From positions 1 through 25,143 of the forward strand of contig NZ_JACIYL010000003.1 of NCBI RefSeq assembly GCF_014359955.1: 25,143 bases of DNA, given 5' to 3'. The notes under the pieces were generated by a model. That model was not told the origin of the DNA, did no database searches, and worked only from the letters and a program-made list of their open reading frames with translations. The position numbers and the translations under genes were made by a program. This stretch comes from Thermogutta sp. (GTDB lineage Bacteria; Planctomycetota; Planctomycetia; Pirellulales; Thermoguttaceae). How positions within the stretch are numbered: position 1 is the first letter of the stretch; every line of letters starts with the position of its first letter. Shown here one piece after another: positions 15,539-23,801 of this stretch.

Positions 15539-16600
15539 ATGAGCCACGAAACCTCGCGTGATTTGCCGGCCGGGCGTGCCAACCCGGAGGTGAACTCGAA
15601 ATTCCGTTTCACGGAGGACAGGTCCCGACGAGTGCTTTTCTGGGCCACGTTGCTTGCCGCCACTTTTTCTGCCCAATGCCTGGTTTCGCTCCAGGCCGAA
15701 CCACCGGTGGCACGCTTCGCTCAATATCCAGCCGGGGGCCTGTTCGACCTTCGTAATGCCTCTATCCCAAGAGAAGACATTCTTCCCGGTGGTCCTCCCA
15801 AGGACGGCATTCCTGCGCTGACCGATCCGCCGGTAATCAGCGCGGAGAAAGCCACGTATCTAACCGCTGGCGACCGCGTGGCCGGTGTAAGGATCGGCGA
15901 ACAGGCCCGAGCCTACCCGCTGAGAATTCTCACTTATCACGAAGTGGTGAATGACCACCTGGCGGGCGTTCCCATCGCTGTGACGTACTGCCCGTTGTGC
16001 GACTCGCTGGTGGTGTTCGATCGCCGCACGGATCTCGGGGTGCTGGAGTTCGGTGTTTCCGGTTTGCTTTACAACAGCAACGTACTGATGTATGACCGAG
16101 GTGGTCGGCCGGAAAGTCTCTGGTCCCAGATCGCAGCGCGCGGTGTTTCCGGACCGGGTGCAGGCAAGGAACTGAAAACACTGCCCGTGGTGCTGACCAC
16201 CTGGGCCGACTGGCGGGCACGTTTCCCCCACACAACGGTACTTTCACCCAAGACGGGGCATGTGCGGGATTACGGCGTCAATCCCTATGCCCGGTATTTC
16301 GTTCGCGACGAGCTGATGTTTCCCGTTCGGCCACTCAGCAGGCGGCTGCCGTTGAAGACTCCGGTACTGGGCGTGTGGGTAGGCAATCAAGCGAGGGCTT
16401 ATCCGCTGTCGGCTTTCGATCCGGCCGGTCAGACGCTCGAGCAGCAACTGGCCGGCAAGAAGTTTCAGCTCCGCTACGACGCGCACAACAAGACGGTGAC
16501 GGTTTCGGAAGCGGCAGACGGCGTACACTGGATGTACTCGTTCTGGTTTGCCTGGTATGCCTTCCGGCCCCAGACGGAAGTGTTCCAACCCAGGCGATGA
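15539..16600 (+). CDS. exported DUF3179 protein
   Basis: A 353-aa protein. A hydrophobic segment at ~31-52 acts as signal peptide or anchor. The DUF3179 core runs from ~85 to ~320 with conserved AYPLRILTYHEVVND, then VTYCPLCDSLVVFDR (a CPLC pair that may bind metal), LLYNSNVLMYDR, ESLWSQ, and a second AYPLSAFD repeat near the end. The function of DUF3179 is unknown; it is common in extracytoplasmic proteins of planctomycetes, archaea and proteobacteria. The ATG at 15539 has a good ribosome binding site (GGAGG at 15526-15530, spacing 8). It is transcribed away from the sigma gene and converges on the SpoIIE-type phosphatase gene with a 14-nt gap. Confidence 0.85.
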   Translation: MSHETSRDLPAGRANPEVNSKFRFTEDRSRRVLFWATLLAATFSAQCLVSLQAEPPVARFAQYPAGGLFDLRNASIPREDILPGGPPKDGIPALTDPPVISAEKATYLTAGDRVAGVRIGEQARAYPLRILTYHEVVNDHLAGVPIAVTYCPLCDSLVVFDRRTDLGVLEFGVSGLLYNSNVLMYDRGGRPESLWSQIAARGVSGPGAGKELKTLPVVLTTWADWRARFPHTTVLSPKTGHVRDYGVNPYARYFVRDELMFPVRPLSRRLPLKTPVLGVWVGNQARAYPLSAFDPAGQTLEQQLAGKKFQLRYDAHNKTVTVSEAADGVHWMYSFWFAWYAFRPQTEVFQPRR

Positions 16601-16614
16601 TCCCGCCGGTACAC

Positions 16615-17436
16615 TCATCGTATGTCTGCCACAATCAACGTTTGATCATCGGTATTCGGTCCATACTGGTATTGTCGGACGGCTTGCAGCACTTGGTCGG
16701 CCACCTGCGAGAACTCGCAATCCATCGTTGACTTGGCCACCTCGGTAAAACCGGCGAATCCGAGTTGCCGCTGCTGGGCATCGAAAACTTCGAGCACACC
16801 GTCGGTCAAAAAGAAAAGGCGATCTCCGCTCCTGAGGGCAACCGTGTCCTGGTGAAAGCCGTCGGCTTCGATCAAGCCCATGCCGATCAGCCCGTGCTGG
16901 CTCTTCAGACACTCAACCTCCCGAGTTTTCTGGCGGATGAGCAATGGGCTGGGGTGTCCCGCACCGCTCCATGTCAATTCCATGCGTTCCAGGTCGATCC
17001 GTGCGGCAACGAAGCTGAGCAGCAAGCCCGTCTCGCTGAAATACTCTCCCGTAAAACGTTCCAGCGAGCGCACTATCTCCACGGGATCGCGCCGGTAGAG
17101 GATTCCGTACCGCACTTCGCTGCTGATGCGCGTGGCCAGTAGTGCCGCGGCAACATCGTGGCCGGTCACATCGCACATTGTGATGTAGCAAGTTACCTGA
17201 TCCGAAAAACGCACCTGGCAATAGTCCCCGCCGATTTGTTCCACAGGCACGTAGCGTACGTCGATCCATACCCGCTCATGTCGCACCGGACGAGGAAGCA
17301 AGCTGCGGTGGACGATTGCCGCAACGGCCAGCCGCTGCTGCTGCCTTTCGCGGAGTGCTTCTAGTTCCCGTTCCAGCTCGGCACAACGCCGTTGAAGCTG
17401 CTCAATTAGCGTTTGAGGGCGAGGGTCGGATTCCAT
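16615..17436 (-). CDS. SpoIIE/RsbU-type PP2C serine phosphatase
   Basis: A 273-aa protein. Residues ~8-38 form a short coiled coil (ELERELEALRERQQQR). The PP2C/SpoIIE domain follows: SLLPRP (45-50), EQIGGDYCQV (66-75, metal-binding D71), CDVTGHDVAAALLA (88-101, metal-binding D89), SGAGHPSPLL, FLTDGVLEVFD and the terminal DDQTLIVADI. It likely dephosphorylates an anti-sigma antagonist in a partner-switching pathway; no sensory or receiver domain is attached. The ATG at 17436 has GGAG 7 nt upstream and overlaps the end of the preceding membrane-protein gene by 35 nt, so they form one operon. Confidence 0.83.
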   Translation of the reverse strand: MESDPRPQTLIEQLQRRCAELERELEALRERQQQRLAVAAIVHRSLLPRPVRHERVWIDVRYVPVEQIGGDYCQVRFSDQVTCYITMCDVTGHDVAAALLATRISSEVRYGILYRRDPVEIVRSLERFTGEYFSETGLLLSFVAARIDLERMELTWSGAGHPSPLLIRQKTREVECLKSQHGLIGMGLIEADGFHQDTVALRSGDRLFFLTDGVLEVFDAQQRQLGFAGFTEVAKSTMDCEFSQVADQVLQAVRQYQYGPNTDDQTLIVADIR

Positions 17437-19180
17437 CGCGTGTCTCCATCCGCTCCGGCGTTCTGCTTCGCCGGCCAATCGCATCCCTAACAAGCCAGGC
17501 GAAACACGGTCCGTACTCGACCCACGTGACCACATAATCGAAAAACTCGGCTCCACGATACGGTGTGCCGGCAACCGTCTGTTCGGGCCAGTGATAGCTG
17601 AGCCAAAAACGGAGATAGTACAGCATCACCAATCCGCTGACCAGCAACCACGCGCGGCTACGCGCGAACATCACCAGGGGCAATGCCCAGATCCAATACC
17701 AGGGGTTCTGTGTGGGAGAAAGCAGCCAGAACCAGGCGACGATCAGAAAAGCTGTGCGCAACCACTCCGTCTGATCCTCGGCAAAATGCGCCCGCCAAAG
17801 CAGCGCCGTGGTGATCATGAGAAGAATCGCTGTGGTCGCAAAGCGGGCCACAAGGAATGGGGCTTCCGACCGATCGATTCCCAGCCGTTGCGAAACCGCT
17901 GCCGTCAGATTTCTCCTCCAGGCTTCGGGCAAAACCGCAAACCATGCCGGCCGGCTGGACCTAACGTGCTCCGAGGGCCTGAGATTCTCCACAACCAGCA
18001 TGAACAACAAGTCGTTCATTTCCCAGCGACGGAGAAATGCCGCCAGTCCCGGGGTTGGGGCCGGCTCGCAGCTTGCCGTACTTGTCGGCACGGGGAATGA
18101 CCGCTCGCCAGCACTCGCCGCCGAAGCATCTGTACTGCTGGAAACAACCGCCTTTTCCCACCGCATCATGGGCCACAGCACGGCTGCCGTGGCCAGCACC
18201 AGCACGAGAATTGCCGCTAGTGCCCACCGCCAGCTCGTCGCACGAGCCCAGAGGGCCGCCAACAGCGGGGCCAATACGATCGGGTAAAGTTTCGCGCCCA
18301 CTGCCAAAGCCCCCACCACGGCCGAGGACAGTACCCACCAGGCGGCCCGACGCTTCGTCCCGCCTCGAAACAACGGTCCTGCGGCCAGATACAAGGCGAG
18401 CATCGTAAGCAGCACAGCCAGGGAATCGAGGTGACCGGTGTTGGCGATCTCCTTGATGACCAAAGGGCACCAGCCATAAGCGACGCTCCAGCCGATGTGT
18501 TTACCTGCTGCCCGCAGCAAGGCAATGATCACCAGAAGCGTAGCCAGATCAAGCAGTACGAAGACGGCTTTCATTCGCGAGATGCGGCCGAACACGCTTG
18601 CTCGATCGGGCGTAAGCAGCACAGCGATCGCAAATATGGCCTGACTTGCCGGCGGATAGATGGTCGACAGTTCGCCGTAGTGAACGCGGGAAAGAATCGT
18701 ATGCACCGTCGGATTGGATAGTTCCAGCCGTTTCAGGCGGTGTAAGTCCCGGGGAAGATCGTCCTCCAAAGCGGCCGAAAGCACCTGCTGAGGGCTGTAG
18801 CGATACGGGCTGATGCCCTGGACGAGCACAGTACCATCCCAGATGTAGCGGTAGATGTCGATTTCCTGAATTGGCCAGGAAACGAAGACGACGGCGCGGA
18901 AAAGCAGGCTCGCCAGCACGATTCCCATCGCAAGGCGCGCACTTTCCCGAATTTTCAGCACCACAGCAAGAGCAATCCAGTAGCAGAGAAACGCCACGCC
19001 AAAAAGCCCGAGCACCACCAGGATCGGACGTTCCACGGACCGTGTGCCGGGAGCGAAGCGCGGGCTTAGCACTGCGATCGCGGCATAAGCAAGTGTTTGA
19101 ACGACTACCAGAGCGACAACAGTTACCTGGGGTGAAATCTTCCGCAACGGTTCCACCGCTTTTGCATCTCGAACGGTCAC
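17402..19180 (-). CDS. polytopic GT-C-like mannosyltransferase/glycosyltransferase
   Basis: A 592-aa protein with about ten or more membrane segments. After the first helix (~18-40) and two further ones comes the loop IQEIDIYRYIWDGTVLVQG (around 104-122), with an acidic D108 in the position of the GT-C catalytic residue, and SPYRYSP. Later loops include YPPASQAIFAIAV and CPLVIKEIANTGHLDSL. This is the pattern of polyprenol-phosphate-mannose-dependent alpha-mannosyltransferases. The start is taken as the GTG at 19180, which overlaps the TGA of the GT2 gene by 4 nt (GTGA); a longer open frame to 19504 is the shadow of that gene. The GT2 enzyme would make the lipid-linked sugar donor used here. 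Confidence 0.75.
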   Translation of the reverse strand: MTVRDAKAVEPLRKISPQVTVVALVVVQTLAYAAIAVLSPRFAPGTRSVERPILVVLGLFGVAFLCYWIALAVVLKIRESARLAMGIVLASLLFRAVVFVSWPIQEIDIYRYIWDGTVLVQGISPYRYSPQQVLSAALEDDLPRDLHRLKRLELSNPTVHTILSRVHYGELSTIYPPASQAIFAIAVLLTPDRASVFGRISRMKAVFVLLDLATLLVIIALLRAAGKHIGWSVAYGWCPLVIKEIANTGHLDSLAVLLTMLALYLAAGPLFRGGTKRRAAWWVLSSAVVGALAVGAKLYPIVLAPLLAALWARATSWRWALAAILVLVLATAAVLWPMMRWEKAVVSSSTDASAASAGERSFPVPTSTASCEPAPTPGLAAFLRRWEMNDLLFMLVVENLRPSEHVRSSRPAWFAVLPEAWRRNLTAAVSQRLGIDRSEAPFLVARFATTAILLMITTALLWRAHFAEDQTEWLRTAFLIVAWFWLLSPTQNPWYWIWALPLVMFARSRAWLLVSGLVMLYYLRFWLSYHWPEQTVAGTPYRGAEFFDYVVTWVEYGPCFAWLVRDAIGRRSRTPERMETRDGIRPSPSNAN

Positions 19181-19923
19181 AGAGTATTCCCGCCGGGAAA
19201 GTGCAAGACAATCGGTTTCCAGGGCAACAGACGGTACTTGACGATCGTGTAGAGGATCTTCAAACCTGCTTGGAATGATCCCCAGACCGTTCCGCTGATT
19301 TTGCTTGTGCCGATGCGGCATCGGTACGGCACGGGTATCTCGACGATTCGCAATCCCGCGCGGACAGCCTTGATCTGCATTTCGATCGTCCATCCGAAGT
19401 TGCGGTCCGACATCCCCAGAGTGCACAAGGCACCATAGTCGATCGCCCGAAATGGTCCCAAATCGGTGTAGTCGGCCGCAAACAGGTATCGCATCAAGAA
19501 GCAAGCGAGCCGGTTCCCGAACACACTCTGAAACGGCATGGCGCCCGCTTCCCGACGACCCAGCAGCCGGGAGCCGAGCACAAAATCGGCCTTGCCGGCA
19601 AGGATTGGCTCGACGAGCTTCGGTAGCAGTTCCGGGTGATCACTGTAGTCGGCGTCGAGGAAGACGACTGCCCGCGGCGGAGCTTCACCCGCCTCGATCA
19701 ACTCCCCGATAGCAGCCAAACCTCGCAGACATGCTGCTCCATACCCCCGCGCCGGCTCGTGGACCACTGTGGCTCCGTGGGCGAAAGCCACCGCCGCGGT
19801 CCGATCGTGCGATCCGTTGTTCACTACAATCACCCTGCCTACCGCGGGAAGATCCTTCAGCACCAGCGGAAGCGAACCTTCCTCGTTCAAGGCAGGGATT
19901 ATTACCGTCACTTCTTCGAGCAT
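19177..19923 (-). CDS. family 2 glycosyltransferase (DPM/DPG synthase-like)
   Basis: A 248-aa GT-A enzyme without membrane segments. Motifs are VTVIIPALNEEGSLP (5-19), VVNNGSHDRTA (33-43), ARGYGAACLRGL (58-69) and FLDADYSDHP (88-97), with the DAD metal-binding site at 90-92. A later TDLGPFRAID and the acceptor loop with MSDRNFGWTIEMQIKA are typical of polyprenyl-phosphate glycosyltransferases. It likely transfers a sugar from a nucleotide donor to a lipid phosphate. It is the first gene of a three-gene operon, overlapping the membrane transferase by 4 nt. No clear Shine-Dalgarno precedes the ATG at 19923. Confidence 0.85.
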   Translation of the reverse strand: MLEEVTVIIPALNEEGSLPLVLKDLPAVGRVIVVNNGSHDRTAAVAFAHGATVVHEPARGYGAACLRGLAAIGELIEAGEAPPRAVVFLDADYSDHPELLPKLVEPILAGKADFVLGSRLLGRREAGAMPFQSVFGNRLACFLMRYLFAADYTDLGPFRAIDYGALCTLGMSDRNFGWTIEMQIKAVRAGLRIVEIPVPYRCRIGTSKISGTVWGSFQAGLKILYTIVKYRLLPWKPIVLHFPGGNTL

Positions 19924-20520
19924 GGGGAATTGCCGTGTGGTTTAATGCTACAGCACAAAGTTGGTGGACTTACCCAATTCATGCACAATATGTTAGGCAA
20001 TCACCCCCGGAGCGACCACAATGTGTTGGGCCAGCGAGGCCCCTCTGCGCTTAGAATCTGCGAACTCTCCTTTTTCGCACATCGCTGCTGTGAACGTCAG
20101 ACAGCTTGCCTGATCATACTTTTTCAGTCCCCCGCAGCGCTTTGGGACGCTCGTACGCGGCATGGTTGCTCCCCGCAGGGCTACTGAGGCCGTGCCTACT
20201 CGGCGGACAACCAAGACTGCGGGCTGCCAGCCGTCGCCCTGTGCGTCAGGACCGGTGCAACTATCTGTAGCCCCCACACCATGCCAGGTGGATTGCCGGA
20301 GAGCATTTGTATCGCTGCCAGTGAGCCTTTGCGAGGACAGCCTGGGGCCTTGATAGCAGCGTTCGCCTTTCGGAAACGAGGATTTGCGCCTGGTACTGAC
20401 AACGAAAACAATGCCTTCCTGCCCCCGGCAGCCACATGCGGGGCAGCAACGAGTTGACGGTCTAGCGGTCCGTTTCTTACAGCGCCGAGCGAAATTTCAC
20501 TTCGCCGCGCCGTAATTGCC
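19924..20520. other. ~600 bp without a recognisable gene, ending at the RHS break point
   Basis: The first ~150 bp should hold the promoter of the glycosyltransferase operon, though no clear -35/-10 pair was found. The rest has scattered open frames on both strands, none recognisable. RHS similarity begins abruptly near 20521 with no start codon, so the edge looks like an insertion or deletion junction. Confidence 0.45.
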
Positions 20521-22005
20521 AAGTCGGCCCGCTTTACCAGCCAAACCGACGCCAATGGTGCCACGACCACCTTCACCAGCGACGCCACCGGGCAGCTCAC
20601 CGCCGCCGACTACGACTATCAAAGCGATGAAAGTTACCAGTACGACGCCAACGGCAACCGCGTTACCGCCAACGGCGGTACCTACACCACCGGCACCAAC
20701 AACCGGCTTCTGTCCGACGGGACCTACCGCTATCTCTACGATGCCGAAGGCAACCGCACGTATCGCTTCATCGACGCCAATCAGAACGGCCAGCTCGACT
20801 CGGGCGACACGGACATCACCCAGTACACCTGGGACCACCGCAACCGGCTCACCAAGGTAGAGCACCGATCGAGCTACGCTGCGGCGGTCGATCATGTGGT
20901 CGAGTACGCCTACGACTATGCCAACCGCTGGGTCTACAAGCGGCTGGATGACGACGGCGACGGCCATGCCGAGCAGCGGCGGATCTTCATCTACGACGGC
21001 AACCAGATTGTTATGGATTTCTGGCGTACCAACTCGGGCGACATGCAGGTGGGCCACCTGCGGCAGCGCTACCTGTGGGGCCCGGCGGTGGATCAGATCC
21101 TGGCCGAGGAGGCGGTTGACGGCGGCACGGCCGACCTTGTACAGTGGACGCTGACGGACCACCTGAACACGGTCCGGGACATCGCGAAGTACGATCCGGG
21201 CAGCAACATGACCACCGTGGTCAACCACCTCATCTATGACGCCTTCGGCAAGGTGACGTCGGAGACTAATCCGGCGATCGATAGTCTCTTTTTATTCACG
21301 GGTAGACCGTTTGATAGTGACACCCAACTTCAAAACAACCTCAACCGCTGGTACGATGCCCGCGTCGGCCGCTGGCTGAGCGAGGACCCGATCGGATTTC
21401 ACGGCGGCGATGGGAATTTGTATCGGTATGTGGGGAATTCTCCGACTACCTTTGTGGACTTTAAAGGGAATGAAAGCGAGGGGCCGCAAATCACCGGGCC
21501 CTGTTACATTTGGATCTTCGCTGGTCACTTTGGGTTACAAGCGATCGAGTTCATCAATCAGCACGCGGTTCCAAATGACGCCGTAGTGACCAGATGCGGG
21601 AACTATGTTGGTATTGTCTCTTGTTTTTCTTCACAATATCAGCACGGTACGATCCCACAGCGGCACAAAATCCCCGACTTCCCGGAATGGCGCCGGCTCC
21701 TGAGTGAGCAGAAGGCGTTTGAGGGGCTACGCAATGCAATTAACAAAGCGAAAGAGTTTCAGCGCAAACTGTGTGATAATCGCCGAAAGTGTTGCGACGA
21801 CGGACGCCCCGAGCGTTACAAATGTGGGGCAGCCAATCAACGGTGTGATAGTGTGACGATACACGTGAAATGTGATGAGGCCATGGAGCGTCTAATGAAC
21901 AATGGTATTGGGCCAAGTGGGAGACGCTACGAACTGCCAGCCCAGGCTAGAACGTTCTGCGGTCTGACACTGACGATGAATTGTCTAGGCGAGGGGCAGC
22001 GTTGA
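20521..22005 (+). CDS. 5'-truncated RHS-repeat protein with unrecognised Cys-rich C-terminal domain
   Basis: The frame is open from 20458, and RHS-like sequence starts at ~20521 (FTSQTDANGATTTF). YD-type repeats follow: YQYDANGNRV, YRYLYDAEGNRT, YTWDHRNRLTKVEH, YAYDYANRWVYK. Next come the HLNTVRD segment, IYDAFGKVTSET, FTGRPFD, WYDARVGRWLSEDPIGF and the core end GNLYRYVGNSPT (to ~21450). After this boundary, ~176 residues (21475-22005) form the variable tip: 11 cysteines including RKCC, no family I recognise. The N-terminal part is missing and no ATG, GTG or TTG start precedes the GTG at 20896 in frame. It is therefore either a pseudogene or a silent C-terminal reservoir that can recombine with a full RHS gene. 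Toxin function is inferred from position. Confidence 0.75.
   Translation, partial: KSARFTSQTDANGATTTFTSDATGQLTAADYDYQSDESYQYDANGNRVTANGGTYTTGTNNRLLSDGTYRYLYDAEGNRTYRFIDANQNGQLDSGDTDITQYTWDHRNRLTKVEHRSSYAAAVDHVVEYAYDYANRWVYKRLDDDGDGHAEQRRIFIYDGNQIVMDFWRTNSGDMQVGHLRQRYLWGPAVDQILAEEAVDGGTADLVQWTLTDHLNTVRDIAKYDPGSNMTTVVNHLIYDAFGKVTSETNPAIDSLFLFTGRPFDSDTQLQNNLNRWYDARVGRWLSEDPIGFHGGDGNLYRYVGNSPTTFVDFKGNESEGPQITGPCYIWIFAGHFGLQAIEFINQHAVPNDAVVTRCGNYVGIVSCFSSQYQHGTIPQRHKIPDFPEWRRLLSEQKAFEGLRNAINKAKEFQRKLCDNRRKCCDDGRPERYKCGAANQRCDSVTIHVKCDEAMERLMNNGIGPSGRRYELPAQARTFCGLTLTMNCLGEGQR
21365..21436 (+). repeat. RHS core-end segment, copy 1
   Basis: This 72-bp stretch encodes the conserved end of the RHS core (GRWLSEDPIGF to RYVG). 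It matches 23711-23782 at 70 of 72 positions in the same orientation; the two differences lie around the codons for F and H/N. Confidence 0.85.
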
Positions 22006-22093
22006 TGCACGTTTTGAGCTACAACGAGTATGACGGGGTCGTGTCAGAAGTCGCTGTTGTCCTCACCAAAGTCGGGAGTGGAGGTTCTCATCA

Positions 22094-23572
22094 ATGCTTA
22101 GTTTTAATGCCTGGTTCTTCGTGCTTGGCCTGTGGCTATACGGGGAGTGGACGGCTTGGCAGGAAGAATCTCTTTCCCTGCACGTCCTACAAATGACTGA
22201 CGGATTCATGATCAACCGGGAGACGATATGGGACCAGTTATCTAGATATCACTTGTTTCCCCGTGCCGATGATGTTTTTATAGCCGGCGCGACGATTACG
22301 CCCGAGGCTTGGTCCCTCTTAAAGCGCCTACGCCTGCTCAGATATATAAAGATTCAGGACTGCACTTTCGAGGATGGAGTCGACGTTTCATTTGATCACT
22401 GGCGGTTTCTGGTGGACGTTGATATTATTAGGACGCGCCTCAACCGCAGATCGATTCGAAGCTTGGCGACACTTCCAGAGCTTAAGGGCATTTGTCTGTA
22501 CGACGTTGGACTTTCAGGCCAATGGTTACGGGATTTAGGGAACGGGGTAAACATTGAAAGTTTGGTTGTTGGTGGAGACGCTATTACTGATGGGGACGTA
22601 TGGCACCTAATTTCAGGTTGGAAAAATCTTCGTGAGTTGGGACTACCTGACACAAAAGTGACAGACAAAGTAGCGACATGCATCTCGCAATTACAACACC
22701 TTGAGGCGCTCGATCTATCGAACACAAGGATCACGGATAACACTTTAAGAGAGTTGCGCGGTCTTGAGCATCTCCGAGTGCTTAATCTGATAGACACCGC
22801 GGTTACCGACAATGGTATTGCCTATTTAGCTCACCACCGCGGGCTGGAGATGCTGCTTCTTGACAATACCAGAGTTACTGACCGCGTCTTGTCGTATTTA
22901 GAAACAATGAAATCGCTGCATGCTGTTTGGGTCACGGTCAACGGAACCAAAGTGAGTGCCGAGAAGTTTGCACGATGGGTAGCCAAGCGGGCAGAAGAGG
23001 AAGTTCGAGAAAAGGAATCCAAACAAAGGCTCAAAGGGTCCTTGATTTGGCTCAGCGGTGAATGTGATGAAATGCACCAGAAATGCACGCTTTCTGGCGT
23101 GGTCATTCTCGAAAATCGGTCTTCAACGCCTTGCCGGGTATGGTTGTCCGAGTTGCTTGTCATGGCCACGCTCCATGGTACGGCGGAGTATGACAGGAGA
23201 CAATATGACGCACGTCGCGATTTGTTCCGTATAATTGACAACGTCTTAGGTTCAGATGCTGTCTTATACGCGAGATTACTGCTAGGTCCCCCCTTTGTAT
23301 GGAAGGATATTGAGCCGCGAGGACATCTCACACTCCCGCTACGGTTCGAGGCCTCCGTGGATTGGATACCACGGTCTGAAGTAGAAACGATGGAGTTTGA
23401 GTTATCGTGTGACTGCCCCAGTGACACGCCTTTGGCCTGTTGCGATCGTGTGGTCGTTATCCGCGTGCCGCTTAAGGTTGTGTGGATCCGGAAGAATCGC
23501 CAGTGGGTGATGTATTCCGCGAGTATGGCTGATAAATCTGGAATGCCGAATATAGAGCACACGTTACACTAA
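22094..23572 (+). CDS. membrane-anchored leucine-rich repeat protein, candidate partner of the RHS tip
   Basis: A 492-aa protein. Residues 3-22 are a hydrophobic N-terminal anchor or signal (NAWFFVLGLWLYGEW). Residues ~65-300 hold about eight LRR units with the bacterial pattern LxxLxxLxLxxTxITD (LEALDLSNTRITDNTL, LRVLNLIDTAVTDNGI, LEMLLLDNTRVTD). Then a Lys/Glu-rich linker (~310-330) and a ~160-residue C-terminal domain with several Cys and predicted beta structure that I do not recognise. The ribosome binding site GGAGG (22080-22084) gives a good start at the ATG at 22094. It lies 88 nt after the RHS stop, where the immunity gene is expected, and is likewise AT-richer than the island. LRR proteins are common in planctomycetes, so it could also be unrelated. 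Confidence 0.72.
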   Translation: MLSFNAWFFVLGLWLYGEWTAWQEESLSLHVLQMTDGFMINRETIWDQLSRYHLFPRADDVFIAGATITPEAWSLLKRLRLLRYIKIQDCTFEDGVDVSFDHWRFLVDVDIIRTRLNRRSIRSLATLPELKGICLYDVGLSGQWLRDLGNGVNIESLVVGGDAITDGDVWHLISGWKNLRELGLPDTKVTDKVATCISQLQHLEALDLSNTRITDNTLRELRGLEHLRVLNLIDTAVTDNGIAYLAHHRGLEMLLLDNTRVTDRVLSYLETMKSLHAVWVTVNGTKVSAEKFARWVAKRAEEEVREKESKQRLKGSLIWLSGECDEMHQKCTLSGVVILENRSSTPCRVWLSELLVMATLHGTAEYDRRQYDARRDLFRIIDNVLGSDAVLYARLLLGPPFVWKDIEPRGHLTLPLRFEASVDWIPRSEVETMEFELSCDCPSDTPLACCDRVVVIRVPLKVVWIRKNRQWVMYSASMADKSGMPNIEHTLH

Positions 23573-23617
23573 ATTGTGCAGCGATGAGTTACTGAATAAA
23601 GGTATTCTTTAAAACGG

Positions 23618-23631
23618 GGCACCTATGTGCC
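23618..23631. terminator. small hairpin downstream of the LRR gene and the GH106 gene
   Basis: GGCAC-CTAT-GTGCC is a 5-bp stem with a 4-nt loop. On the minus strand it is followed after a few bases by CCGTTTT, so it might end transcription from the GH106 gene. The U run is short, so this is weak. Confidence 0.25.
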
Positions 23632-23640
23632 ACACACAGA

Positions 23641-23663
23641 GACAACTGTGATCGTGAGTTGTC
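23641..23663. repeat. inverted repeat between LRR gene and RHS scar
   Basis: GACAACT at 23641-23647 and its reverse complement AGTTGTC at 23657-23663 form a perfect 7-bp stem with a 9-nt loop. There is no U run. It lies 48 bp before the duplicated RHS segment and could be a terminator without U run, or a recombination-related structure. Confidence 0.4.
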
Positions 23664-23710
23664 GGACATGATCGCAGGGTACTGTCGCGGGGGCGTAGAA
23701 ACACAATAAC

Positions 23711-23782
23711 TCGGCCGCTGGCTGAGCGAGGACCCGATCGGCTTTAACGGCGGCGATGGGAATTTGTATCGGTATGTGGGGA
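23711..23782 (+). repeat. RHS core-end segment, copy 2 (orphan fragment)
   Basis: A near-perfect copy (70/72) of 21365-21436, in the same direction. It reads LGRWLSEDPIGFNGG and NLYRYVG but is cut off right after the core end. The next bases are the antisense of the GH106 3' end (stop at 23802). No toxin tip or immunity gene follows, so this is a recombination scar: one end of a lost orphan toxin cassette. Confidence 0.85.
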
Positions 23783-23801
23783 TTGCCTTCAAGCCGCGAG
23801 G

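Noticed and set aside
15070..15561. 163-codon plus-strand frame in the sigma/DUF3179 intergenic region
   Set aside because: No similarity to anything I recognise, no ribosome binding site, and it overlaps the well-supported start of the DUF3179 gene.
20196..21228. Minus-strand frames antisense to the RHS gene and its upstream gap
   Set aside because: The Val/Gly-rich translations are the typical reverse of RHS repeats, and the part outside RHS is not recognisable.
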